A stretch of 53,290 nucleotides of DNA, taken from positions 1 through 53,290 of the forward strand of contig CAYYUG010000024.1 of the NCBI GenBank assembly GCA_964474755.1, in the 5' to 3' direction. The notes beneath the pieces were generated by a model that saw nothing but the letters and a program-made list of their open reading frames with translations, was not told the origin of the DNA and did not search any database. The position numbers were made by a program, and so were the translations under genes. Within the stretch, counting starts at the first letter, position 1. Each line of letters opens with the position of its first letter. Positions 1-8,537 of this stretch are shown here, piece after piece. The stretch comes from GCA-2717185 sp964474755. Its GTDB lineage: Bacteria; Pseudomonadota; Alphaproteobacteria; UBA8366; GCA-2717185.

Positions 1-423
1 CGTTTAGGCAGAATGCAGGAGTAACACATAAGCCATTGCTAAGCACGGTTCCGACGCAATTTAAGCGTCGGAGCGCGGTCAGGAAAAATACTTTCTGTCA
101 AACGCATCGTTTTCCCATCACCCAGGCCCCAGTGCCGTGCCATAAGATCGAGGGCGACAAACACTACCAAAGAGATTTGGGCGCTGAGCGGTTGAAGGAC
201 CTTAGGTATGGTTCAAAAACACACTGGGTCAGCGGACCGGAAACGGATGACGGAGAACGTCGAAGCGCGCCGCAAGAATACAAAGGCGCAACAAAAGTGA
301 CTAAGCTTGTAATCCTTATTGACTAACCTTCATTTTTACTCTATGGAATCAATTAGTTATTATCCTTGGCGAACCCTTTTTTTTGGGCACCAACAGCGCC
401 CCTACGTGGGTGAAAGGAGTCTA
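1..423. other. Left-edge region without a recognised gene
   Basis: No recognisable protein was found on either strand. A 96-codon open frame at 36-326 (+) has no family resemblance and a composition unlike the genes to its right. A shorter frame at 208-300 (+; ATG, TGA, 30 codons, very basic and polar) has an AAGGA-like element about 9 bases upstream. It could be a small protein but cannot be supported further. The region holds one perfect hairpin (51-71) and otherwise nothing I can name. Confidence 0.4.
51..71. repeat. Perfect 7-bp inverted repeat (hairpin)
   Basis: CCGACGC (51-57) and GCGTCGG (65-71) are exact reverse complements around a 7-base AT-only loop. No T-run follows on either strand, so it is not a textbook Rho-independent terminator. 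It may sit in the 3' region of a gene lying left of the window, or it may be an operator. Only the symmetry is directly visible. Confidence 0.5.
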
Positions 424-1038
424 TTGTCGATCGATCTGCATCAAGGTGATCTGCCCTACGGTGTCGACTTTGGCAATTCTGTCGCTGTCGACACGGAGAC
501 ATTGGGGCTCAACCCGCACCGCGACCGCCTCTGCCTAGTCCAATTGTCGGCAGGGAACGGCAATTGTCACTTGGTGCAAATTCCTGCTAAAGGGAGTAAT
601 GCCCCAAACCTGGTTAACCTGCTCAGCGACATTAACGTCGTAAAAATATTTCATTTCGCACGGTTCGACATCGCCGCCCTGAAGCATAGCTTAGGGGTCT
701 CTTGTGCGCCGATATACTGCACCAAAATTGCATCTCGGTTGGTCCGTACCTACACTGATCGGCACGGTCTTAAGGATTTGTGCCGCGAGTTGCTCGATAT
801 CGACCTGTCGAAACAACAGCAATCCTCCGACTGGGGCACCGAAAATTTGTCAAAGGCACAATTGACATATGCCGCGAGCGACGTATTACACCTGCACGCC
901 CTAAAGACGCGATTGGACCGTATGCTGCTGCGGGAAGGCCGGATGCATCTGGCTCAGGCCGCTTTCGGGTTCCTGCCAACTCGGGCCGCGCTCGACCTGG
1001 CTGGCTGGGCGAACGAAGATATATTCTCGCATAGTTGA
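424..1038 (+). CDS. rnd: Ribonuclease D-type 3'-5' exonuclease
   Basis: This is a DEDDy-family 3'-5' exonuclease of about 204 residues, the short form common in alphaproteobacteria that lacks the HRDC domains of E. coli RNase D. Exo I is visible as AVDTETLG (D23, E25), Exo II as FHFARFD (D82), and Exo III as YAASDV (Y149, D153). These acidic residues hold two metal ions for hydrolysis of RNA 3' ends. I chose the TTG at 424 because AAAGGAG lies at 413-419 and the conserved domain begins immediately after it; the open frame itself reaches back to 319. It lies about 90 bases upstream of kdsD in the same direction, a familiar neighbourhood in this class. The family assignment is firm; the RNA substrates (tRNA precursors or others) are inferred from the family. 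Confidence 0.9.
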   Translation: MSIDLHQGDLPYGVDFGNSVAVDTETLGLNPHRDRLCLVQLSAGNGNCHLVQIPAKGSNAPNLVNLLSDINVVKIFHFARFDIAALKHSLGVSCAPIYCTKIASRLVRTYTDRHGLKDLCRELLDIDLSKQQQSSDWGTENLSKAQLTYAASDVLHLHALKTRLDRMLLREGRMHLAQAAFGFLPTRAALDLAGWANEDIFSHS

Positions 1039-1128
1039 CAGGGCTACTAAGGTCCAAGGAACCCTTTAATTATTAACCACTCACGACTATGTTTCCCCTA
1101 ATCGAAGGAGGCAAAATTCGGCTCCCAC

Positions 1129-2157
1129 TTGGCCACGATGACCAAAGACGCAAAAAGGACTAATACTCTGAGTTCCACGCAAAAAAAGAACGCCGCAACT
1201 GAAACAAGCGCCGATCTCGAGTCCGCTTCCCGCGTGCTGTCTCTCGAAGCACAAGGTATTCACGCCCTTGCGGACTCTTTGGACGACAAATTCATCAGAG
1301 CGTTGGACAAACTATCCATCGTAACGGGTCGGGTCATCGTAACCGGGATGGGCAAAAGCGGACATGTCGCCCGCAAAATCGCAGCCACTCTGGCGTCGAC
1401 AGGTACGCCCGCTTATTTTGTCCATCCCGGGGAAGCAAGCCACGGCGATCTTGGCATGATTGCGCATGACGACGCGGTTATCGCCCTGTCTAACTCCGGC
1501 AACACACAAGAGCTCAGCGATCTAGTCGAATATACGCGGCGGTTCTCTATTTCCCTGATTGCGATCACCGCCCGGGCCAAGAGTATGATTTCCGAACTAG
1601 CCGACGTCGCGCTTATCTTACCCCCGGTTCCGGAAGGGTGCCCGATGGGCCTGGCGCCAACCACCTCAACCACGATGCAACTAGCGCTTGGCGATGCACT
1701 GGCCGTTGCATTGTTAGAACGGCGCGGTTTCTCGCCAACAGATTTTCAGGTCTTCCATCCGGGCGGGCAACTGGGGTCCAGCCTGCAACGAGTCGGCGAC
1801 CTTATGCACCGTGGCGACGAGGTGCCTCTTGTGCGCGACTCGTCGCGCATGAGCGATGCGGTTCTGGCGATGACGACAAAACATTTCGGTTGCGTTGGTA
1901 TCGTCGACATTCACGGAAAATTAACTGGCGTCATCACCGACGGTGATTTGCGGCGGCGCATGGATGACTCTTTATTGTCCCTCAGCGTAGTCGAAGTGAT
2001 GACGGCTGAACCACAAACAATCCGAGAATTAGCATTAGCTGTGGAAGCACTCGCTATGATGAACGATCGGGCGATTACAAGCCTGTTCGTGCTGGAAGAC
2101 GATCGTCCTATTGGCATACTGCATATCCATGACTGTCTCCGAGCCGGAATCCGGTAA
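1129..2157 (+). CDS. kdsD: D-arabinose-5-phosphate isomerase (KdsD/KpsF)
   Basis: Converts D-ribulose 5-phosphate to D-arabinose 5-phosphate, the first committed step towards the KDO sugar of LPS. An N-terminal SIS domain (roughly residues 40-190) carries the family signature GMGKSGHVARKIAATLAS and the HPGEASHGDLGM stretch. Two CBS domains fill the C-terminal third, around VGDLMHRGDEVPLV and VVEVMTAEPQTI. The length of 342 residues is normal. The start is uncertain: TTG 1129 lies 17 bases past AAGGAGG (1105-1111), and ATG 1138 lies 26 bases past it; both spacings are long. The 3' end overlaps lptC by 29 bases, so the LPS precursor and transport genes are translationally coupled. The residues before about 35 are low-complexity and the real protein may start later. 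Confidence 0.95.
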   Translation: MATMTKDAKRTNTLSSTQKKNAATETSADLESASRVLSLEAQGIHALADSLDDKFIRALDKLSIVTGRVIVTGMGKSGHVARKIAATLASTGTPAYFVHPGEASHGDLGMIAHDDAVIALSNSGNTQELSDLVEYTRRFSISLIAITARAKSMISELADVALILPPVPEGCPMGLAPTTSTTMQLALGDALAVALLERRGFSPTDFQVFHPGGQLGSSLQRVGDLMHRGDEVPLVRDSSRMSDAVLAMTTKHFGCVGIVDIHGKLTGVITDGDLRRRMDDSLLSLSVVEVMTAEPQTIRELALAVEALAMMNDRAITSLFVLEDDRPIGILHIHDCLRAGIR

Positions 2158-2830
2158 CGCACCGCCGATAACGGCGGCCTCGAGAAAATCCAGTTTCGCG
2201 CAACTTTCTATTCAGCGTGAACGACCTCGCTACAACCCAGTCTACGGACGTTTTGTTGGCATAGCAAAGTTCTGCCTGCCTATTATTGCAACGGCATTGA
2301 TCGTCGCAATCGCCGTATGGCCTGAACTAAGTGAGCAAAGTCGTTTCTCGCTCAAAGCATCCGGCGTCGACCGATCAGATGCAGAAAATTTACAAATGCT
2401 GAATGCTCGGTTCACCGGGGTGGACACTAGTCGGCGGCCCTTTGCGGTGACCGCCGACTCCGCTGATCAATCGGACGCAATGTCGCCTGATATCGCGCTC
2501 GACGCACCAAAAGCAGATATTTTGCTGGGCAACGGCACGTGGGTCGCACTGACAGCTACAATTGGCAACTTCAACCGCGAACGGCAACTACTCGAACTGA
2601 CTGGCAATGTCAATTTATTTCATGATCGCGGCTACGAGTTCCGGACAAAAAGCGCCGTGTTCGACCTGACCGCCGGGGACGCTATAGGTATCGAACCTGT
2701 TGAAGGTCAGGGCCCGTTCGGTCATCTCAAGGCTGAAGGGTTTCGAATTTTTAACCGGGGGGAAAGGGTGGAGTTTACGGGAAAATCGCAACTGACCATT
2801 AAGCCGTACTCGGGAAAATTAGCAAACTAA
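2129..2830 (+). CDS. lptC: LPS export periplasmic-facing membrane protein LptC
   Basis: Bitopic inner-membrane protein that passes LPS from the LptB2FG transporter to LptA. The protein has about 233 residues with one transmembrane helix near residues 45-65 (FCLPIIATALIVAIAVWP), followed by a beta-jellyroll domain. LptC-type hallmarks are visible, such as the DAPKADILLGNGTW and EFRTKSAVFDLTAG strands. I prefer ATG 2129, inside the kdsD 3' end, over the TTG at 2111. Its stop overlaps the lptA start by one base (TAATG), a sign of tight coupling. The position between kdsD and lptA matches the usual alphaproteobacterial order. The sequence is poorly conserved, as is normal for LptC, so the name rests on topology and context as well as motifs. 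Confidence 0.88.
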   Translation: MTVSEPESGNAPPITAASRKSSFAQLSIQRERPRYNPVYGRFVGIAKFCLPIIATALIVAIAVWPELSEQSRFSLKASGVDRSDAENLQMLNARFTGVDTSRRPFAVTADSADQSDAMSPDIALDAPKADILLGNGTWVALTATIGNFNRERQLLELTGNVNLFHDRGYEFRTKSAVFDLTAGDAIGIEPVEGQGPFGHLKAEGFRIFNRGERVEFTGKSQLTIKPYSGKLAN

Positions 2831-3606
2831 TGCGACTTACCATTATCGTATTAACGATATCACTGCTGGGACTCACGGGACCGTCCGCGGCTCAAAGAGC
2901 AGTTGTGTCGAACAGCGGTGGGCCAGTCGAGATAAACGCGGATAACGGCATCGAGTGGCAGCGCGATACAAAAGCATATATCGCCCGCGGCAATGCCCGT
3001 GCTGCACAGAGCGGCATTGAAGTGCTAGCAGACACACTGATGGCGTTCTATCGCGACGGAAATAAAGATGATGATCAGGAGATCTTTCGGATCGACGCAG
3101 ATGGCAACGTCCGTGTGCGGACGAAATCCGAGAAGGCCTTCGGCGACAAAGGTGTTTATCACGTCGACCAAGCGGTGTTCGTACTCGTCGGAACGAATCT
3201 TCGCTTAGAGACAAATAGCGCTATAATAACCGCACGTGAAACGCTGGAATATTGGGACAAGCGAAATTTAGCCGTCGCTCGAGGCGAGGCAATCGTAGTA
3301 GGCTCAGATGGTCGATTACGCGCCGATATCCTCACTGCACATATCGCAAAGACCGGTAAGCGGAATATCGACCGAATTGATGCTTTCGGCAATGTTCTGG
3401 TGTCGACCGGCTCAGAAATCGCGCGGAGCAACGAAGGCGTATATAATCCGCAAACGGAAATCGCAACGCTGTGCGGAAACGTGAAGATTACACGCGGCAA
3501 AAATCAACTGAATGGCGCCTGCGCGGAAGTTAACCTTAAGACTGGTAGGAGCCGCCTATTAGGCAGAGGCCAGCGCGTTAAAGGCATTTTTGAACCAAAG
3601 CAATAG
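2830..3606 (+). CDS. lptA: LPS transport periplasmic bridge protein LptA (OstA-like)
   Basis: Periplasmic member of the Lpt bridge that carries LPS to the outer-membrane LptDE complex. A signal peptide is clear (MRLTIIVLTISLLGL, with cleavage expected after GPSAA). OstA-type beta strands follow, with repeated patterns such as GIEWQRDTKAYIARGNARA, GVYHVDQAVFVLVG and EGVYNPQTEIATLCGNVKIT. At 258 residues it is longer than E. coli LptA (about 185); the extra length looks like an added jellyroll repeat, as in several alphaproteobacterial homologues. The ATG overlaps the lptC stop by one base. It sits directly upstream of lptB. The assignment is strong from order plus fold pattern. Confidence 0.9.
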   Translation: MRLTIIVLTISLLGLTGPSAAQRAVVSNSGGPVEINADNGIEWQRDTKAYIARGNARAAQSGIEVLADTLMAFYRDGNKDDDQEIFRIDADGNVRVRTKSEKAFGDKGVYHVDQAVFVLVGTNLRLETNSAIITARETLEYWDKRNLAVARGEAIVVGSDGRLRADILTAHIAKTGKRNIDRIDAFGNVLVSTGSEIARSNEGVYNPQTEIATLCGNVKITRGKNQLNGACAEVNLKTGRSRLLGRGQRVKGIFEPKQ

Positions 3607-3626
3607 GCAGGAATAGCGCGAATATC

Positions 3627-4469
3627 GTGGACGACGAAACAAACAAAAACCCTGACGGCGTGCCGCCACAATGGTCCGATGACAGCCATGTCGCAAATTC
3701 GGACACGGTCGGGCGCGACACTCGCGGACCTCAATTGGTTGCCAAAACACAAGGGCTAGTCATCGATAAGATCGGCAAAAGTTTTAAGAAACGCCCTGTG
3801 CTGCGGGACGTCAGTATTGAACTGCATCGTGGCGAAATCATCGGTCTACTCGGACCCAATGGTGCAGGCAAAACAACCTGTTTTTATATTATAACCGGGT
3901 TGATCTCGCCGGATTATGGCTCGATCTCGCTGGACGGTGCAGGTATCACCCAGTTGCCAATGTACCGCCGGTCCCGTCTCGGTATCGGATATCTGCCGCA
4001 GGAGGCCTCAATTTTCCGTGGCCTTACCGTAGAGAATAATATCCGCGCCGTGCTAGAAGTCGTAGAGTCGGACCGCGATCAACGTGAAGCGATGCTCGAT
4101 GCCTTACTGGCTGAATTCTCGATCTCGCACCTGCGGCGCACCCCGGCGGTCGCCCTGTCGGGCGGGGAACGGCGGCGAGTTGAAATCGCGCGCGCTATAG
4201 CCTCTCAACCTGCTTTCATGCTCCTCGACGAGCCGCTCGCTGGGATCGATCCAATCGCGGTCCATGACATCCGCGATCTCGTCTACCATTTGAAAGACCG
4301 CGGCATCGGTGTTTTGATAACCGATCATAATGTTCGCGAAACTCTGGATATGGTCGAGCGCGCCTATATTCTGCATGACGGCAGAGTGTTGATGCAGGGT
4401 TCCCCAGCCGAAATTGTCGACCATGATGAAGTTAGACGTGTTTATCTAGGCAAACGATTCAATCTTTAG
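3627..4469 (+). CDS. lptB: LPS export ABC transporter ATPase LptB
   Basis: ATPase of the LptB2FG transporter that powers extraction of LPS from the inner membrane. Walker A is GPNGAGKTT (about residues 75-83), the ABC signature is LSGGERRR, and Walker B is FMLLDEPLAGID, followed by an H-loop DHNVRET. The sequence after the Walker B motif (AGIDPIAVHDI) is the version typical of LptB. The protein has 280 residues, about 35-40 more than E. coli LptB. The extra residues form a hydrophilic, acidic N-terminal tail after a GTG start at 3627; no better start is visible before the conserved LVIDKIGKSFK strand. It lies 20 bases after lptA and 30 bases before rpoN, in the same transcriptional run. It ends in TAG, which shows that TAG is a working stop codon here. 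Confidence 0.95.
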   Translation: MDDETNKNPDGVPPQWSDDSHVANSDTVGRDTRGPQLVAKTQGLVIDKIGKSFKKRPVLRDVSIELHRGEIIGLLGPNGAGKTTCFYIITGLISPDYGSISLDGAGITQLPMYRRSRLGIGYLPQEASIFRGLTVENNIRAVLEVVESDRDQREAMLDALLAEFSISHLRRTPAVALSGGERRRVEIARAIASQPAFMLLDEPLAGIDPIAVHDIRDLVYHLKDRGIGVLITDHNVRETLDMVERAYILHDGRVLMQGSPAEIVDHDEVRRVYLGKRFNL

Positions 4470-4499
4470 AAGTCATTGATCGTGAGCATTTAGCACAGA

Positions 4500-6032
4500 A
4501 TGGCACTTTCTCCGGGTATCGAACTCAGGCTCTCTCAAACACTGGTGATGACGCCGCAGTTGCAGCAGGCGATCAAGCTCCTGCAACTATCAAGTCTCGA
4601 GCTTGCGTCCTATGTCGAGACCGAACTGGAACAAAACCCGCTGCTCGAACGGAACGAGCGAGAGAACGACAACCAGCGTGAGACGGACCGAGATGTTGCT
4701 GCCGAAAACGACTCACTTGAGCAACTAGAAGCACCCGATAGCCCTGACACGGTGGAACTGACCGGTGCTGAAACGTTGCCAACGGAAAACGATTCACCGC
4801 TCGATGCAGATTTTGAAAATGTCTACGAAGCCGATGGTCTGGTCAATTTTTCTGATGTATCCCAACCGGCTTTCACCGGTTCTAGTGGCGGCAGCGGCAG
4901 CGGCAGTTTAATTGTCGAACAGAATTTTGAATCCGCCCTGAGTAAAAGGCTGACCTTACGCGAACATCTCACCGAACAGTTGAACGTCGATGTCAAAGAC
5001 CCAATCGACCGTATTATAGGTGTCCACCTAATTGACATGCTCGATGACTCTGGTTGGCTGGCCGGCGAACTGACCACCATCTCCAGCGCGCTCAATTGTG
5101 ATTTCTCCCGGATCGAATCTCTACTAGAGACAATACAGAATTTCGACCCTCCGGGGGTCTTCGCACGCGATCTGCGCGAATGTCTCGCCTTGCAATTACG
5201 CGAGAAAAATCGACTAGATCCGGCAATGGAAGCATTGCTCGAAAACCTCGAGCTATTAGCCAAACACGATGTCAAGAATCTTTTGAAAGCTTGCCAGGTT
5301 GACACTGACGACCTAACGGACATGGTCAACGAAATCCGCGCACTGAATCCAAAACCAGCCCTGAACTTTAATCATGAAATCACACAGGCCATTATTCCCG
5401 ATATCCTGATGAAGCCAAAACAGGATGGCGGATGGACCGTAGAACTCAATCCAGACACTCTGCCACATATCCTGGTCAACAAAACCTACTATGCCGAGGT
5501 CAGTAGGGACGCGCAGACAAAGGAAGAAAAAGAATATCTCGCGGAGCGCTTTCAGTCCGCAAGCTGGTTGGTCAAGACGCTCGACCAGCGCGCCAACACG
5601 ATACTGAAGGTCGCAAGCGAATTAGTGCGCCAACAACATTCCTTTTTTATTCACGGTGTAGAACACCTACGCCCGCTCGTTCTAAGGAACATTGCAGCAG
5701 TGATCAAAATGCACGAAAGCACTATTAGCCGTGTGACGACAAATAAATATATGGCGACACCTCGCGGACTGTTCGAGCTGAAATACTTCTTCACGACGGC
5801 CATCGCTAGCGCATATGGTGATAAGGTCCATTCGGCGGAATCAGTGAGACATCGTATCAAGGTACTTATCGATAACGAGACGCCAGACAGCGTGTTTTCG
5901 GACGACCAAATCGTCGAAAGATTACGCGACAGTGGCATCGATATCGCACGCCGCACGGTGGCCAAGTACCGGGAAACACTAAATATTCCATCATCGGTAC
6001 AGCGCAAACGTATGAAAGGGAAAGCGCTCTAA
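4500..6032 (+). CDS. rpoN: RNA polymerase sigma-54 factor RpoN
   Basis: Alternative sigma factor that recognises -24/-12 promoters and needs AAA+ activators. All three regions are visible. The glutamine- and leucine-rich region I begins LRLSQTLVMTPQLQQAIK. An acidic linker follows (about residues 50-130, rich in E, D and N), with a Gly/Ser patch near 125-135. The core-binding and DNA-binding parts end in the RpoN box ARRTVAKYRE at about 483-492. The length of 510 residues is normal. It follows lptB by 30 bases, as in many alphaproteobacteria. The usual downstream partners hpf (long ribosome-hibernation factor) and ptsN are not present in this window; a convergent Hsp20 gene lies there instead. 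I did not find a -24/-12 promoter that I would stand behind. Confidence 0.97.
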   Translation: MALSPGIELRLSQTLVMTPQLQQAIKLLQLSSLELASYVETELEQNPLLERNERENDNQRETDRDVAAENDSLEQLEAPDSPDTVELTGAETLPTENDSPLDADFENVYEADGLVNFSDVSQPAFTGSSGGSGSGSLIVEQNFESALSKRLTLREHLTEQLNVDVKDPIDRIIGVHLIDMLDDSGWLAGELTTISSALNCDFSRIESLLETIQNFDPPGVFARDLRECLALQLREKNRLDPAMEALLENLELLAKHDVKNLLKACQVDTDDLTDMVNEIRALNPKPALNFNHEITQAIIPDILMKPKQDGGWTVELNPDTLPHILVNKTYYAEVSRDAQTKEEKEYLAERFQSASWLVKTLDQRANTILKVASELVRQQHSFFIHGVEHLRPLVLRNIAAVIKMHESTISRVTTNKYMATPRGLFELKYFFTTAIASAYGDKVHSAESVRHRIKVLIDNETPDSVFSDDQIVERLRDSGIDIARRTVAKYRETLNIPSSVQRKRMKGKAL

Positions 6033-6245
6033 TCGGGCGTTAGTCTACCCACGTTAATCATATTTTCAGGTCTTATTGCTCATATAGACCCTAGTAATCG
6101 GCATTATTATTGGGCCGCTCCCAGTTCCTGGCCGAGTGCCCACATCAACATGTAAATTTATTCCTCTGGATTTGATAAATTCCTCAACGCCGAGGCGAGA
6201 GAATACTCCCTGCGAGAGATACCGAGCGTGGTGCTCACATATCAT

Positions 6246-6716
6246 TCAGCAATCTTCCTTGGGCGCACGTGCGGTAGAGATAACATCCATTGGTCCGCCC
6301 CTTGTTGAGCGCCGCTTGATTTTAATTTTCCGGATCCGAGGTTCCGGTTCCGGGCGCATGAGATTCACATGCAGCAAACCGTTGTCCAATTCAGCACTAA
6401 CGATCTCAATTCCTTCAGCTAAGACGAAATTGCGTTGGAACTGTCGCGCCGCGATGCCGCGATGCAGATAGACACGATCGGTATCATCGCTCTGCCTACC
6501 TCGGATGAGCAATTGATTGTCTTCGAGCTCTATGGACAAATCGGTTTCCGTAAAGCCGGCGACTGCAAGCGTTATGCGGAGACTATTTATCCCCACCTGT
6601 TCGATATTATAAGGCGGATAGCCCTCCGCCGACATTTTCGAAATACGGTCGAGCGTTTGTTCAAACTGCTCAAAACCCAACAAAAATGGGCTATTAAAAA
6701 CAGATAGGCGTGGCAT
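6246..6716 (-). CDS. Small heat-shock protein, Hsp20/IbpA family
   Basis: ATP-independent holdase that binds unfolding proteins and keeps them refoldable. The protein has 156 residues. An alpha-crystallin domain starts near YPPYNIEQVGINSLRITLAV and runs through RGIAARQFQRNFVL to a C-terminal MRPEPEPRIRKIKI segment. That segment contains the I-x-I motif (IRKIKI) used in oligomer assembly. The start at 6716 is well placed behind AAGGAGGAG (reverse strand, 6732-6724). It converges with rpoN and diverges from the hydrolase gene at 6892. The leader just upstream of the Shine-Dalgarno resembles a ROSE RNA thermometer and is listed separately. The family is certain; the exact paralogue name (ibpA, hspA and so on) is not. 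Confidence 0.93.
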   Translation of the reverse strand: MPRLSVFNSPFLLGFEQFEQTLDRISKMSAEGYPPYNIEQVGINSLRITLAVAGFTETDLSIELEDNQLLIRGRQSDDTDRVYLHRGIAARQFQRNFVLAEGIEIVSAELDNGLLHVNLMRPEPEPRIRKIKIKRRSTRGGPMDVISTARAPKEDC

Positions 6717-6790
6717 GAGTTATCTCCTCCTTGAACTGAGCAAGTAACCGTATTGCTGTGACCCTATCTAGGCGTCCCAGCCAAAATTAA
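6717..6790 (-). promoter_or_regulatory. Putative ROSE-like RNA thermometer in the hsp20 leader
   Basis: On the minus strand, TTGCT (6743-6739), a 7-base loop and AGGAG (6731-6727) of the Shine-Dalgarno can form the ROSE core: U-A, C-G, a G-G mismatch, U-A, U-G. ROSE elements are known heat-sensing leaders of alphaproteobacterial hsp20 genes, and their conserved 3' motif is UYGCU opposite the Shine-Dalgarno. Further upstream the leader could form short stems (CCTA/TAGG and CCAG/CTGG), fitting the multi-hairpin layout. The core pairing is seen in the sequence; function and the 5' limit are inferred. Confidence 0.5.
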
Positions 6791-6891
6791 CTGGTGCTCC
6801 GACAACACCAATTCAAGCGTTACTGCCTATCGCTTGCTGATAGCGTCAGATGTTATTGTCAGCGAACATTCCAAGTAGGGAGAAGAACGCT

Positions 6892-7677
6892 ATGCCAACG
6901 ATCCAGGCCAACGGAATTGAAGTCAATTACGCCCTCGAAGGGCCCGCAGAGGCGACCACGGTCACGTTCAGCAACAGCCTCTTGTCGAATTACACGATGT
7001 GGGACGCGCAAATGCCGATCTTGACCGAAAAATATCGCGTTTTGCGCTACGATACACGAGGACATGGCGAGACCGAAGTTACTCCTGGCCCCTACAATTT
7101 CGAATTGTTAACTAAAGACGTCTACGCGCTTCATCAGGCACTTGGCATCGAGAAAACCCATTTTGTCGGCCTATCGATGGGCGGTATGATTGGGCAATTG
7201 CTCGCGGTCAGACATCCCAACCTGCTACACAGCGTCACGCTCTGCGACACGACCAGTAAGATGCCTCACCCAGAGATTTGGGACGACCGAATTGAGGCTG
7301 CGCAATCCGGGGGCATCGAAGCGGTCCTCAAAGGGACTTTAGAGCGCTGGTTCACTCCCGCCATGCACGAAAATAACCCAGACGAAATCGGGCGTATCGC
7401 AACGATGATCCGGGGTACAAAAGTCGACGGCTTCATTGCCAACTGCCACGCAATCAAGGCAATGGACCAGACCGGTATTCTCAAGGACATCACGACACCG
7501 ACGTTGATCATCGTCGGCGCAGAAGATCCCGCAACGACACCCGAAATGTCACGCATCATCCACGCAGAAATAGAGGGTTCGGAACTCGAAATTCTCCCGG
7601 GAGCCTCACATCTCGCGAACGTCGAACAACCCGACGCATTCAACAAGGTAATGCTTGCTTTTCTATCAAAACACTGA
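6892..7677 (+). CDS. Alpha/beta hydrolase, 3-oxoadipate enol-lactonase-like
   Basis: Likely soluble serine hydrolase of the PcaD group, whose founding reaction opens 3-oxoadipate enol-lactone to 3-oxoadipate. The length of 261 residues matches PcaD. The oxyanion region SNSLLSNYTMWD is close to the PcaD form. The nucleophile elbow is GLSMGG (Ser95), the acid lies in VGAEDPATTP, and the catalytic His in PGASHLANVEQP. I chose ATG 6892 because AGGGAGAAG is just upstream; an earlier ATG at 6850 would add residues without homology. It is convergent with the VOC gene, with a 2-base gap. No other pca genes are adjacent, so the true substrate may be another lactone or ester, but a maleylacetate-reductase-like gene at 12-13 kb would yield the same end product, 3-oxoadipate. 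Confidence 0.8.
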   Translation: MPTIQANGIEVNYALEGPAEATTVTFSNSLLSNYTMWDAQMPILTEKYRVLRYDTRGHGETEVTPGPYNFELLTKDVYALHQALGIEKTHFVGLSMGGMIGQLLAVRHPNLLHSVTLCDTTSKMPHPEIWDDRIEAAQSGGIEAVLKGTLERWFTPAMHENNPDEIGRIATMIRGTKVDGFIANCHAIKAMDQTGILKDITTPTLIIVGAEDPATTPEMSRIIHAEIEGSELEILPGASHLANVEQPDAFNKVMLAFLSKH

Positions 7678-7679
7678 GT

Positions 7680-8537
7680 TCAGGCCTGTTTGAATACAAC
7701 GATTCCTCCGTTCGCCATCTCCGGCTGAACCCATAGTGTACCATCGGTCATTTCCTGCGGCGTGATCCCTGCCGCCGCTAAGCAAGCGCGCGGTTTTGCG
7801 AGATCGTCGACCGCCACGACGACAGCAGCCGCACACGGCAAAGCAGGCGCCGATATACCCTCGAACCGCGTCACAAAATTACCCGGGTCCAAGACCGTCA
7901 CCAACCCACCGCCGGATAAGGTGATGCTGCCCTGATCAGCGGATACGCCGATAATGGCCTCGAGCCTCTTTTGAGTGGGCCCAACCGGATTGGCGCAGAA
8001 CACGACTTCCTCGAATGCAACGGCGCCGTTGGCATGGGCCATTAAGGATGGCTGCCAGATGACCTCCGGCGTTTGGTGTTCGATAACGATGAAACGTCCT
8101 TCTGGAAACAACGCATCCTGGCTGAAAATATTGCGAAAGCGGAACTCTCGCACGCCAGCGCCAAACGGTGCGTCGCGCCGGCGTTGCAGCGGCGGGTCGA
8201 AACCATTAATACGCTGCGCCAGGTCGGCGTAGGCCATATCGGCCTCCGGACAACGAAAGGCGGTGATGTGAATACCTTCAAACCGGTCGAGAAAAGCCGT
8301 CCAGGGATTGTGCTTGGTCGGATCAGTAATCCCAATTAGTTCCAGATAGCCGCGCTCAAACATCACACAATGGTTTGCGGTCGCCCACGGGGCCATCACT
8401 TTACCATCCGGTGTTGCCCCCATCTGCGGGCTGCGCGCCGCGAGTTGGAAGCCGAGATCCCGCCATCGGGCTTCACCCGCATCGAGGTCGCGCACCATGA
8501 ACCCGACATGGTCTAGTGACAAACTGGCTTCGGTCAT
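7680..8537 (-). CDS. VOC-superfamily (glyoxalase-like) protein
   Basis: A 285-residue protein starting with LSLDHVGFMVRDLDAGEARW, the classic first beta-alpha-beta-beta-beta unit of the vicinal-oxygen-chelate fold. A second unit begins near NGAVAFEEVVFCANPVG. The layout resembles the Glyoxalase_3-like proteins often found in catabolic clusters. The first His of the metal site (DHVGF) and a HITAF His in the middle are visible, but I cannot confirm a full metal triad by eye. The substrate is unknown. It converges on the enol-lactonase-like gene and is transcribed alone; the 670 bases upstream hold no recognisable gene. Confidence 0.75.
   Translation of the reverse strand: MTEASLSLDHVGFMVRDLDAGEARWRDLGFQLAARSPQMGATPDGKVMAPWATANHCVMFERGYLELIGITDPTKHNPWTAFLDRFEGIHITAFRCPEADMAYADLAQRINGFDPPLQRRRDAPFGAGVREFRFRNIFSQDALFPEGRFIVIEHQTPEVIWQPSLMAHANGAVAFEEVVFCANPVGPTQKRLEAIIGVSADQGSITLSGGGLVTVLDPGNFVTRFEGISAPALPCAAAVVVAVDDLAKPRACLAAAGITPQEMTDGTLWVQPEMANGGIVVFKQA

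Noticed and set aside
36..326. 96-codon open frame at the left edge
   Set aside because: No ribosome site, no recognisable motif and odd composition.
6060..6110. Terminator after rpoN
   Set aside because: GGTCT/AGACC can pair, but the stem is only five base pairs with a large loop and no T-run follows.
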